A program made the translations under genes and the position numbers. A stretch of 8,174 nt of DNA from Elusimicrobiota bacterium. GTDB taxonomy: Bacteria > Elusimicrobiota > Elusimicrobia > UBA1565 > UBA9628. Position 1 is the stretch's first letter. Each line of letters opens with the position of its first letter. Where the stretch lies: the NCBI GenBank assembly GCA_023700845.1, contig JAMPYD010000066.1:1-8174 (forward strand). Reading direction: 5' to 3'. Positions 1-6,149 of the stretch are shown piece after piece. Under the pieces are notes generated by a model. That model was not told the origin of the DNA and ran no database searches. It saw nothing but the letters and a program-made list of their open reading frames with translations.

Positions 1-174
1 AATCTGTTCAAGAGTCAGAGTGGCCGTGGAAGGAGCGTATTCCGTCAACGCCGTTCCTGCAGCGGCGGAGGAGACAGCCACAGGTTTCGCCGCCGCAGGC
101 TTCGGTGCCTTCGCGGCGTTGGCGAAGCTCGAGGTCGTCAGAACGAGAAGCAATGCGCCGAGAAGGTTACCCAT
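1..174 (-). CDS. Exported protein, N-terminal part, possibly LolA-like (cut by window edge)
   Basis: Only the first 58 codons are inside the window. Residues 4-17 form a hydrophobic stretch rich in Leu, Val and Ala, followed by Ala-Asn-Ala at 18-20, a classic signal peptidase I site, so the protein is probably secreted to the periplasm or beyond. The signal has no Lys or Arg before the hydrophobic core, which is unusual. Residues 21-50 are a low-complexity Ala/Pro/Lys/Thr stretch, and the visible part ends in TLTLEQI, where a folded domain may begin. The ATG lies 12 bases after the ftsK stop codon, in the same frame, with only a weak GGA-type ribosome binding site, so translation probably depends on ribosomes leaving ftsK. 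In proteobacteria lolA (periplasmic lipoprotein carrier) follows ftsK, which makes LolA a reasonable guess, but no LolA-specific sequence is visible. Existence of the gene is fairly sure; function is not. Confidence 0.6.
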   Translation of the reverse strand, partial: MGNLLGALLLVLTTSSFANAAKAPKPAAAKPVAVSSAAAGTALTEYAPSTATLTLEQI

Positions 175-186
175 GTCGTTGATCCG

Positions 187-2469
187 TTAATCCTTCCGAT
201 CGATCGGCACCTGCGGAAAATGCACCTTCATATAGTCCTCGATGGTATCAAATCGAATCTCCCATCGATTGGTCCCCTCGGGCTTATGGATGAACTCCTT
301 CACTTCCAGAGCGGAAAGGATGTTCGTGGCTCTCGCCGAAGACCCGAACTGCGATTTCAAGAGGTCCTGCGAAATGCGCCGCCGTTCAATAATCAATTTT
401 AATGCCTGCGAGAACTCCAGCGGCTCCACCCCGAACTGCGACAGGTCCGCCGCCGCCCCGCCCTTGACCGCCATCGTCTCGAGCATCGGGTAGTCCGGCT
501 TGCCCTGCGTCTTGAGGTAGTCCACGAGGCCCCGGATCTCGTCCTCCGACACGAAGGCCCCCTGGCATCTCTCCGGCTTCTGCGCTCCCGACGAGAGATA
601 CAAAAGATCGCCTCGGCCTTGCAGGCTCTCGGCGCCTGAGCCGTCGAGGATGACCTTGGAGTCGATCTTGCTGATGACCTGCAGCGCGATGCGCGACGGC
701 AGGTTGGCCTTGATGACGCCGGTGATCACGTCCACGGAAGGCCGCTGCGTCGCGAGCACCATGTGGATGCCGACCGCGCGCGCCATCTGCGTCAGCCTCT
801 GGATCGCGTCCTCGACGATGTCCCCGGCGATGAGCATCAGGTCGGCCAGCTCGTCGATGATGACCACGACGTAGAACTCGCGCGGCAGGCCCTTCTTGTC
901 CGCCATCGCGTTGTAGCCTTCGATGTTGCGCTGGCCGTGCAGCTGCAGCCGCTCGTAGCGCTTCTCCATGAGGGAGAGCAGGGCCTTGAGCGCCTTCGCC
1001 GCGTCCTTCGGGTTGGTGATGACCGAGACGCGCGCGGGCTCCACCATCGGGTCGAACAGATGCGGGATGCCTTCGTAGAAGGTGAGCTCGGTGCGCTTGG
1101 GGTCGATCATCACGAACTTGACCTCGTCGGGACGCGCCCGGAAGAGGATGGACATGACCATCGAGTGGATGAGCACCGACTTGCCCGAGCCCGTGGCGCC
1201 GGCGACGAGCACGTGCGGCATCTTCGCGATGTCGGCGGCGACCGGCTCTCCGGAGGCGGACAGGCCGAGGCCGAAGGAGAGCAGCGGGGCCGACGCCGGG
1301 ATCGCTTCGGACTGCAGGATTTCGCGCAGGACGACGGCCGCCTGCCGCGGGTTCGGGAGCTCGATGCCGACGGCGGCCTTGCCCGGGATCGGGGCCACGA
1401 TGCGGATGCCCTTGGCGCGCATCGCGAGCGCGATGTCGTTCTCGAGCGCCACGATGGAGGAGACCTTCACGCCCGGCGCCGGCGAGATCTCGTAGCGCGT
1501 GATCACGGGCCCCGGCGAGTAGCCGGACACGCGGGCGTCGATGTCGAAGCTCTTGAGCGTGCGCTCGAGGTCGGCGACGGCCTGGGCGATCTCCTCCTCG
1601 GTGGGCTTGCCGCGCTTGCGCGCGTCCGAAGGAAGCGAGAGCAGCTCGAGCGAAGGCAGCTTGTAGTCCTTGTACGCGGCGGTGGGCGGTGCCGGGGCGA
1701 TGCGCTCCCCCTCCACGGCCTTGAGCTTGGAGTCCTTGTCGACGACGAGCTTGGGCGTCCCGTTCAAAGGCTTGATCTCGCGCGTGTCCACGGCCTTCGG
1801 CGGCGGCACGCTCTCGGGCTCCTTCGGCCGCTCCGGCAGCTTCGCGTCCTTGGACTTGCTCCTCGCCGCTTCGGCTTGCGACGGCGCTTTCGCTTTGAGC
1901 GCCTTCATCTCCGAGCGGGCCTTGGTCCACTCCGAGTAGTCCTCGGCGAGGAGCTTGGCGAAGGTCTGCGCGACGGCCGACCAGCGGATCTCGAAGCACA
2001 CCTGCAGCGCGAACAGGAACGCGCCGAGCCCGAGCAGGAACGCGCCGACCTCGCCCATGCCCGACGTCAGCACGCCGCCGATCGCCGCTCCCGCGGTCCC
2101 CCCCGACAGCAGCGTGTCCATTCCCATCCAGCCGCCGATCTGAGCGGACAGCGCCGTCCCCGCGAGCAGGCCGCAGAACGAGGCGATCGAGGTGACCATC
2201 CCGCCGGAGGACTTGCCGCGCAGGACGTGCTGCAGCAGGCCGTTGAACAGGAACACGGGGAGCAGGTAGGCGCCGACGCCGAAATGGCGGAAGAAGAACT
2301 CGGAGAGGCCCTGGCCGATCTTGCCGGAGTACGCCGGGAACGCGAGCGCCCAGCCGAGATAAACGGCGCCGAGGAAGAACGCGACCCAGCGGATCGCGGA
2401 CGGAAGAATATCCTTGCGCTTGGTGCCCTTCGTCGCCTTCGCGGCCGAGCGGTACCGGTTTATCGCCAT
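187..2469 (-). CDS. ftsK: DNA translocase FtsK (FtsK/SpoIIIE family)
   Basis: This is a septum-anchored ATPase that pumps chromosomal DNA during cell division and brings dif sites together for XerCD resolution. From the start at 2469 it is 760 residues, typical of short-linker FtsK/SpoIIIE. Hydrophobic segments near 27-47, 63-84, 91-111 and 124-158 are the membrane anchor. Residues 177-280 are a charged Lys/Glu/Pro linker. The alpha domain spans about 290-372. The RecA-like motor has Walker A GATGSGKS (424-431), Walker B VVIIDELADL (Asp539, Glu540), DPKRTEL (456-462) and LATQRPSVDVITG (572-584). The conserved region at 610-624 reads GSGAESLQGRGDLLY, with Gln where Leu is common. Residues 685-739 are the winged-helix gamma domain that reads KOPS-type polarity sequences, followed by a short tail. 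An in-frame ATG at 2508 would add 13 residues. I prefer 2469 because the -10 box lies directly before 2508 and an AGGGGG sequence precedes 2469. Confidence 0.95.
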   Translation of the reverse strand: MAINRYRSAAKATKGTKRKDILPSAIRWVAFFLGAVYLGWALAFPAYSGKIGQGLSEFFFRHFGVGAYLLPVFLFNGLLQHVLRGKSSGGMVTSIASFCGLLAGTALSAQIGGWMGMDTLLSGGTAGAAIGGVLTSGMGEVGAFLLGLGAFLFALQVCFEIRWSAVAQTFAKLLAEDYSEWTKARSEMKALKAKAPSQAEAARSKSKDAKLPERPKEPESVPPPKAVDTREIKPLNGTPKLVVDKDSKLKAVEGERIAPAPPTAAYKDYKLPSLELLSLPSDARKRGKPTEEEIAQAVADLERTLKSFDIDARVSGYSPGPVITRYEISPAPGVKVSSIVALENDIALAMRAKGIRIVAPIPGKAAVGIELPNPRQAAVVLREILQSEAIPASAPLLSFGLGLSASGEPVAADIAKMPHVLVAGATGSGKSVLIHSMVMSILFRARPDEVKFVMIDPKRTELTFYEGIPHLFDPMVEPARVSVITNPKDAAKALKALLSLMEKRYERLQLHGQRNIEGYNAMADKKGLPREFYVVVIIDELADLMLIAGDIVEDAIQRLTQMARAVGIHMVLATQRPSVDVITGVIKANLPSRIALQVISKIDSKVILDGSGAESLQGRGDLLYLSSGAQKPERCQGAFVSEDEIRGLVDYLKTQGKPDYPMLETMAVKGGAAADLSQFGVEPLEFSQALKLIIERRRISQDLLKSQFGSSARATNILSALEVKEFIHKPEGTNRWEIRFDTIEDYMKVHFPQVPIDRKD

Positions 2470-2479
2470 TAAAGGAAAG

Positions 2480-2485
2480 CCCCCT
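2480..2485 (-). promoter_or_regulatory. Ribosome binding site for ftsK (start at 2469)
   Basis: The minus strand reads AGGGGG here, with 10 bases before the ATG at 2469. The spacing is slightly long, but this is the only purine-rich site near either candidate start. It supports 2469 over 2508, which has TATAATTC directly upstream and no Shine-Dalgarno sequence. Confidence 0.5.
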
Positions 2486-2510
2486 GGTGCCCCGACGTCG
2501 TGAGGCATGA

Positions 2511-2538
2511 ATTATAGCGGTTTTTTGTGGGTTTTCCA
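2511..2538 (-). promoter_or_regulatory. Sigma70-like promoter for ftsK
   Basis: A perfect TATAAT occupies 2511-2516 on the minus strand. A TGGAAA at 2533-2538 (4 of 6 matches to TTGACA) lies 16 bases upstream. Transcription should start near 2504-2505, giving a leader of about 35 bases to the ATG at 2469. The spacer contains an A-run. The -10 match is strong and the -35 is moderate, which fits a site helped by an upstream-bound activator. Confidence 0.65.
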
Positions 2539-2570
2539 GGGGCGACTGTTTCCGGAAACAGTCGTGCCCC
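2539..2570. repeat. Perfect 22-base palindrome within a longer hairpin, upstream of ftsK promoter
   Basis: Bases 2543-2564 are a perfect inverted repeat with half-site CGACTGTTTCC and no spacer. Outside it, GGGG (2539-2542) can pair with CCCC (2567-2570) across a small bulge. The centre lies about 49 bases before the predicted ftsK transcription start, immediately upstream of the -35 box. That is a usual place for an activator or regulator dimer. As RNA it would form a stable stem with a CCGG loop, but no T-run follows on either strand, so a standard intrinsic terminator is not supported. It could be an operator, a termination or processing hairpin for the peroxiredoxin transcript, or a dispersed genomic repeat. 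Confidence 0.6.
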
Positions 2571-2594
2571 GGCGGGAGGTTTCACCCCCGGGGC
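2566..2594. repeat. GC-rich inverted repeat after the peroxiredoxin gene
   Basis: GCCCCGG at 2566-2572 plus GGG at 2574-2576 pair with CCC at 2585-2587 plus CCGGGGC at 2588-2594. This makes a 10-base-pair stem with one bulged C and an 8-base loop. It shares the GCCCC at 2566-2570 with the neighbouring palindrome's outer stem, so the two full structures exclude each other. It probably helps end or protect the peroxiredoxin mRNA. There is no T-run. Confidence 0.4.
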
Positions 2595-2602
2595 CCGAGG
2601 AC

Positions 2603-2616
2603 TCGCACCGGTGCGA
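2603..2616. repeat. Short perfect palindrome at the peroxiredoxin stop codon
   Basis: The 14 bases TCGCACCGGTGCGA are self-complementary and end just before the peroxiredoxin stop codon at 2618-2620. It is the first of three consecutive dyads in this 110-base gap. It may form part of a 3' end structure or a protein site; no function can be assigned. Confidence 0.4.
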
Positions 2617-2617
2617 C

Positions 2618-3277
2618 TCACTTGTTCGGCTGTGGGGTGACGCGCAGGTACGGCTTGATCGTCTTGAAGCCCTTGGGGTAGTCCCGCTTGAGGACCTCGG
2701 CGTCCTGGACGGCGGGCGGGATGATGACGTCCTGTCCGTCCTTCCAGTTCACCGGCGTGGCGACTTTATAGCCGTCGACGAGCTGGAGCGAGTCGATGAC
2801 GCGCAGGATCTCGTCGAAGCTGCGGCCCGTCGAGGCGGGGTAGGTCATCGTCAGCCGGATCTTCTTCTGCGGGTCGATGATGAACACCGTGCGCACCGTG
2901 AAGCTGTCGAGGGACTTGGGGTGGATCATGCCGTAGGCGTTGGCGACCGCCCGCGACTCGTCGCCGACGATCGGGTAATCGACCGTGCACCCCTGGGTCT
3001 CCTCGATGTCGCCGGACCACTTCTTGTGGGACTCGGCCGAGTCGACGCTGAGCGCGAGCACCTTCACGCCGCGCTTCTTGAAGTCGGGCATGCGCTTGGC
3101 CGCCTCGCCGAGCTCGGTCGTGCAGACGGGGGTGAAGTCCTTGGGATGAGAGAAGAACACGCACCACGAGCTCCCGAGCCATTTGTGGAACTCGATCGGG
3201 CCCTGGGTCGAGTCGGCGGTGAAGTCGGGGGCGGTGTCGCCCAGGCGCAGGTTGGCGGTCTCCGTGACGGTGCTCAT
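2618..3277 (-). CDS. 1-Cys peroxiredoxin (Prx6-type)
   Basis: This is a cytoplasmic thiol peroxidase that reduces hydrogen peroxide and organic peroxides. The 219-residue length is typical of the Prx6/1-Cys class. The active-site motif is PKDFTPVC at 45-52, with peroxidatic Cys52, Thr49 and Pro45, and the conserved Arg is likely Arg130 in TVRTVFIIDP. The long C-terminal part carries the class hallmarks ATPVNWKDGQDVIIPP (173-188) and KGFKTIKPYLRVTPQPNK (202-219). There is no resolving cysteine in the C-terminal region, but Cys39 and Cys97 are present. A further in-frame ATG at 3340 would add 21 residues; I reject it because it coincides with the -35 box and the start at 3277 has a near-perfect ribosome binding site. 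The gene appears to stand alone, with its own promoter and a dyad-rich 3' end. The family is clear; an external reductant (thioredoxin, glutaredoxin or other) is not identifiable here. Confidence 0.95.
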   Translation of the reverse strand: MSTVTETANLRLGDTAPDFTADSTQGPIEFHKWLGSSWCVFFSHPKDFTPVCTTELGEAAKRMPDFKKRGVKVLALSVDSAESHKKWSGDIEETQGCTVDYPIVGDESRAVANAYGMIHPKSLDSFTVRTVFIIDPQKKIRLTMTYPASTGRSFDEILRVIDSLQLVDGYKVATPVNWKDGQDVIIPPAVQDAEVLKRDYPKGFKTIKPYLRVTPQPNK

Positions 3278-3283
3278 GATGGT

Positions 3284-3289
3284 CTCCTT
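3284..3289 (-). promoter_or_regulatory. Strong ribosome binding site for the peroxiredoxin
   Basis: AAGGAG on the minus strand ends 6 bases before the ATG at 3277. This near-consensus site decides the start and suggests high expression. Confidence 0.85.
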
Positions 3290-3311
3290 GAAAGGGAAAG
3301 GCGTCCTGATG

Positions 3312-3340
3312 ATGCTAGCTTTGGGGGCGAGGCGGGTCAA
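3312..3340 (-). promoter_or_regulatory. Sigma70-like promoter for the peroxiredoxin
   Basis: TTGACC at 3335-3340 (5 of 6 matches) and TAGCAT at 3312-3317 (4 of 6) are separated by 17 bases on the minus strand. Transcription should start near 3305, leaving a leader of about 28 bases that contains the strong ribosome binding site. I see no obvious OxyR or PerR operator around it. Confidence 0.65.
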
Positions 3341-3357
3341 TGCCGGAGATGTGACGG

Positions 3358-3379
3358 AAAGCGCGAGGGGCGGTCGCGC
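3358..3379 (-). terminator. Weak hairpin terminator after accB
   Basis: Directly after the accB stop, GCGCGA and TCGCGC (3374-3379 with 3361-3366) form a 6-base-pair stem with a 7-base loop, followed on the minus strand by TTT. The T-run is short, so termination would be partial. The 3374-3379 arm can instead pair with 3385-3390, inside the end of accB, forming a competing hairpin over the stop codon. This probably marks the end of the rpsO-pnp-accB unit. Confidence 0.35.
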
Positions 3380-3898
3380 TCAGCGCGCGACGATGATGAG
3401 GTCTTGGCCGGACTTGACCGGCTTGCCGTTCTCGACGAGGCACTTCACGATGGTGCACGGGAACTCGGCCTTGATCTCGTTGAAGACCTTCATGGCCTCG
3501 ATCATGCAGATGACGTGCCCCGGCTTGACGACGTCGCCTTCCTTGCAGAAAGGCGGGCTGGACGGCGACGGGGCGCGGTAGAAGATCCCCATCATCGGCG
3601 ATTTGACCGCGGTTCCCGCGGGTGCAGTCGGCATGGGTGCTGCAGGCGAGTGCTGAGACGCCGCGCCGCCAGGCGCGGCCGCCGCGGGGGCAGTGTATCC
3701 CCCCGCAGCGACCGGCACCGGCACCGCGACCTGCTGCACGTTCGCCTTGCGGCGGACGAGCTTCACGGTCGCGTTGTCCTCGACGATCTCGACGGAGTCG
3801 AGGCCGTTCTGGATCATGAAGTCGTACACGGACTTGAGCGTCTTGAGCGGACCGTCCGCTCCGTTGCCGTTCGTCGTCGCGTCCGTCTTCTTGGCCAT
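3380..3898 (-). CDS. accB: Biotin carboxyl carrier protein of acetyl-CoA carboxylase (BCCP)
   Basis: BCCP carries the biotin that shuttles carboxyl groups between biotin carboxylase (AccC) and carboxyltransferase (AccA/AccD), making malonyl-CoA for fatty acid synthesis. The product is 172 residues. Residues 16-51 match the family's N-terminal AccC-interacting region. Residues 55-96 are a flexible Ala/Pro linker. Residues 98-172 form the biotinyl domain, with PMMGIFYRAPSPSSPPF (101-117) and the canonical biotin-attachment motif EAMKVFNEI, in which Lys137 is biotinylated. The ATG is preceded at once by an in-frame stop, so 3898 is the first possible ATG. No good Shine-Dalgarno is present in the 22 bases after the pnp stop, so coupling to pnp translation is likely. 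The usual partner accC does not follow; the next gene is a peroxiredoxin with its own promoter. Confidence 0.96.
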   Translation of the reverse strand: MAKKTDATTNGNGADGPLKTLKSVYDFMIQNGLDSVEIVEDNATVKLVRRKANVQQVAVPVPVAAGGYTAPAAAAPGGAASQHSPAAPMPTAPAGTAVKSPMMGIFYRAPSPSSPPFCKEGDVVKPGHVICMIEAMKVFNEIKAEFPCTIVKCLVENGKPVKSGQDLIIVAR

Positions 3899-3920
3899 GG
3901 GTTAACTTATCAAACGTCCC

Positions 3921-6146
3921 TTAGCGCCGTCCACCGCGATCGCCGCCGCGGCCGCGGTCTCCGCCGCGTCCGGCCGGCTCGCGAGGAGGACCGTCGCGGC
4001 GAGGCCCGGGAGAGTCGTTCTCCGAGCCGGGAGCGATGACGGCCTTGCGCGACAGCCGGATCTTCCCGTCGGAGTCGATCTCGAGGACCTTCACGTCGAC
4101 CTCGTCGCCGATCTTGAGGACTTCCTCGACGCGGGCGATGCGCTTGACGTCGATCTGGGAGATGTGGAGCAGGCCTTCCTTGCCCGGGAAGATCTCCACG
4201 AACGCGCCGAACTCCTTGATGGAGACGACGTGCCCCTTGTAGATCTTGCCGATCTCGGCTTCCAGGGTGAGGGCCTCGACTTCGGCCTTCGCCTGGTCGC
4301 AGCCGATGGGGTCGGTGCCGGCGACGAACACGCTGCCGTCGTCCTCGACGTCGATGTTGACGCCGTAGGTCTCCTGGATGCGGCGGATGTTCTTGCCGCC
4401 GGGGCCGATGAGGGCTCCGATCTTGTCCGAGGGGATCTTGATGCGATAGAGACGGGGCGCGTTGGCCGAGAGCTCCTTGCGGGGCTCGGGGAGGATCGCG
4501 TCCATCTTATCGAGGATGAACAGGCGGCCGCGCTTGGCCTGGGCCAGCGCTTCCTTCATGATCGAGATGGAAAGGCCCTCGATCTTCATGTCCATCTGGA
4601 AGCCGGTGATGCCGTTGCGCGAGCCGGCGACCTTGAAGTCCATGTCGCCGTTGTGGTCCTCGATGCCGGCGATGTCCGTGAGCACGGCGTACTTGCCGCC
4701 CTCGAGGACGAGGCCCATCGCGATGCCGGCGCAGGCGGCCTTCATGGGCACGCCGGCGTCGAACAAGGCCAAGGAGCCGCCGCAGACGGAGGCCATCGAG
4801 CTGGAGCCGTTGGACTCCCAGATCTCGGACACGATGCGCAGCGTGTACGGGAACTCGTCCACCGGGGGAAGGAGCGCGGCGATCGAGCGGCGCGCGAGCG
4901 CGCCGTGGCCGATCTCGCGGCGGCCGGGTCCGCGCTCGGGGCGGACCTCGCCGACGGAGAACGAGGGGAAGTTGTAATGGAGCATGAAGCGCTCCTTATA
5001 TTCCCCCTCGATGACGTCCATGATCTGCATGTCGCCCGGGGTGCCGAGCGTCGCGGAGCAGAACGCCTGCGTCTGGCCGCGCTGGAACACGACGGAGCCG
5101 TGAAGGCGCGCGAACGGCTGCATCATGATCTCGATGGGGCGGATCTCCTCGAAGCCGCGGCCGTCGGGACGCTGCTTCGCGTCCAACGTGAGCGCGCGGC
5201 TCTCGGTGTAGAGGATGTCCTCGACGATCTTGCCGACCCACTTGGAGCCGTCGAGGTAGGCGGGATCCGCTTTTTTCTCGTCGAGCTCCTTCTTGACGGC
5301 GTCCTTGAGCGCGTCGACCTGGGCGTCCAGGCCGTGCTTGTCGAGCTTGGCGCGAAGGGCGTTCTTGATGCCTTCCTCGCACTTCTGCTTGACGAGCGCG
5401 GTGACCGCGGCCGGGATCTCGACGGTCTTCGGGTACTTCTTCGTGATCTTGCGGCCCGAGGCCTCGGACTGCTTGAGCAGGTTCAACTGGAGGTCGCAGA
5501 GCTTGTTGATCTCCTTCTGGGCGAGATCGAGGGCTTCGGCGAACACTTCCTCCGAGACTTCCTGGGCCGAGCCCTCGACCATCAGCAGGGCGTCCTTCTT
5601 GCCCGCGACGATGAGCTCGAGGTCCGCGAGCGCGCGCTCTTCCCAAGACGGGAAGATCACGAACGCGCCGTTGACGCGGCAGATGCGCAGGCCGCCGACG
5701 GGGCCGGCCCACGGCGCGTCGGAGAGCATCAGCGCGCAGGAGGCGCCGGTGATCGCGAGCACGTCCGCGTCGTTCTTCATGTCGCACTGGACGACGATGG
5801 ACTGCACCGAGGTCTCGAAGTTCCAGCCTTCGGGGAACAGCGGGCGGATCGGGCGGTCGATGAGGCGCGACGTCAGGATCTCCTTGTCGCGGGGGCGCAT
5901 CTCGCGCTTGAAGAAGCCGCCGGGGACGCGGCCGGTGGCGTAGGCGCGCTCGCGGTAGTCGGAGGTCAGAGGAACGAACATGACGTCCTTGGGGTTCTTC
6001 TGCACGGTGGCCGCGCAGAACACGATGGTCTCATCGAGGTGCACGGTGACGGCGCCGCCGGCCTGCTTGGCCAAGGTGCCCGTCTGGAGAGTAATGGTCT
6101 TGCCGCCCACAGTTTCCTGCAGGCTGATCTTTTGGTTGAAAGCCAT
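3921..6146 (-). CDS. pnp: Polynucleotide phosphorylase (PNPase)
   Basis: PNPase degrades RNA from the 3' end by phosphorolysis, and can run in reverse to add tails. It works as a trimer, often inside a degradosome. The 741-residue product has the full architecture: first RNase PH core at about 13-145, the all-helical domain and linker at about 150-325, and the second, catalytic RNase PH core at 328-540. The second core contains the phosphate-binding SNGSSSMASVCGG (445-457) and the metal-binding EDHNGDMDFKVAG (496-508). The KH domain lies at about 563-625 with its loop at GPGGKN (581-586), and the S1 domain at 632-702. Residues 710-741 are a disordered tail rich in Arg, Gly and Pro with RGG/GGDRG repeats, probably an extra RNA- or partner-binding segment. 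The ATG is 3 bases after the rpsO stop, with GAGGA overlapping the rpsO end, so the two are translationally coupled. Confidence 0.98.
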   Translation of the reverse strand: MAFNQKISLQETVGGKTITLQTGTLAKQAGGAVTVHLDETIVFCAATVQKNPKDVMFVPLTSDYRERAYATGRVPGGFFKREMRPRDKEILTSRLIDRPIRPLFPEGWNFETSVQSIVVQCDMKNDADVLAITGASCALMLSDAPWAGPVGGLRICRVNGAFVIFPSWEERALADLELIVAGKKDALLMVEGSAQEVSEEVFAEALDLAQKEINKLCDLQLNLLKQSEASGRKITKKYPKTVEIPAAVTALVKQKCEEGIKNALRAKLDKHGLDAQVDALKDAVKKELDEKKADPAYLDGSKWVGKIVEDILYTESRALTLDAKQRPDGRGFEEIRPIEIMMQPFARLHGSVVFQRGQTQAFCSATLGTPGDMQIMDVIEGEYKERFMLHYNFPSFSVGEVRPERGPGRREIGHGALARRSIAALLPPVDEFPYTLRIVSEIWESNGSSSMASVCGGSLALFDAGVPMKAACAGIAMGLVLEGGKYAVLTDIAGIEDHNGDMDFKVAGSRNGITGFQMDMKIEGLSISIMKEALAQAKRGRLFILDKMDAILPEPRKELSANAPRLYRIKIPSDKIGALIGPGGKNIRRIQETYGVNIDVEDDGSVFVAGTDPIGCDQAKAEVEALTLEAEIGKIYKGHVVSIKEFGAFVEIFPGKEGLLHISQIDVKRIARVEEVLKIGDEVDVKVLEIDSDGKIRLSRKAVIAPGSENDSPGPRRDGPPREPAGRGGDRGRGGDRGGRR

Positions 6147-6149
6147 GGT

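Noticed and set aside
386..1999. Minus-strand open frame of 537 codons within ftsK in another frame
   Set aside because: It overlaps the intact ftsK motor-encoding frame and translates to Arg/Ala/Gly-rich low complexity.
763..2472. Plus-strand open frame of 569 codons opposite ftsK
   Set aside because: Its Arg/His/Asp-rich translation is the antisense image of the ftsK reading frame, and it has no plausible ribosome binding site or domain.
2539..2570. Intrinsic terminator for the peroxiredoxin gene
   Set aside because: The hairpin is strong, but neither strand has a T-run after it. It is reported as a palindrome or repeat instead of a terminator.
3278..3340. 21-residue N-terminal extension of the peroxiredoxin
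   Set aside because: The upstream ATG coincides with the -35 box, lacks a ribosome binding site, and the extension is not part of the family, while 3277 has AAGGAG at ideal spacing.
2507..4039. Plus-strand open frame of 510 codons opposite the peroxiredoxin and accB
   Set aside because: It crosses two well-supported genes and the gaps between them, is extremely Arg-rich, and has no family features. It is a composition artefact.
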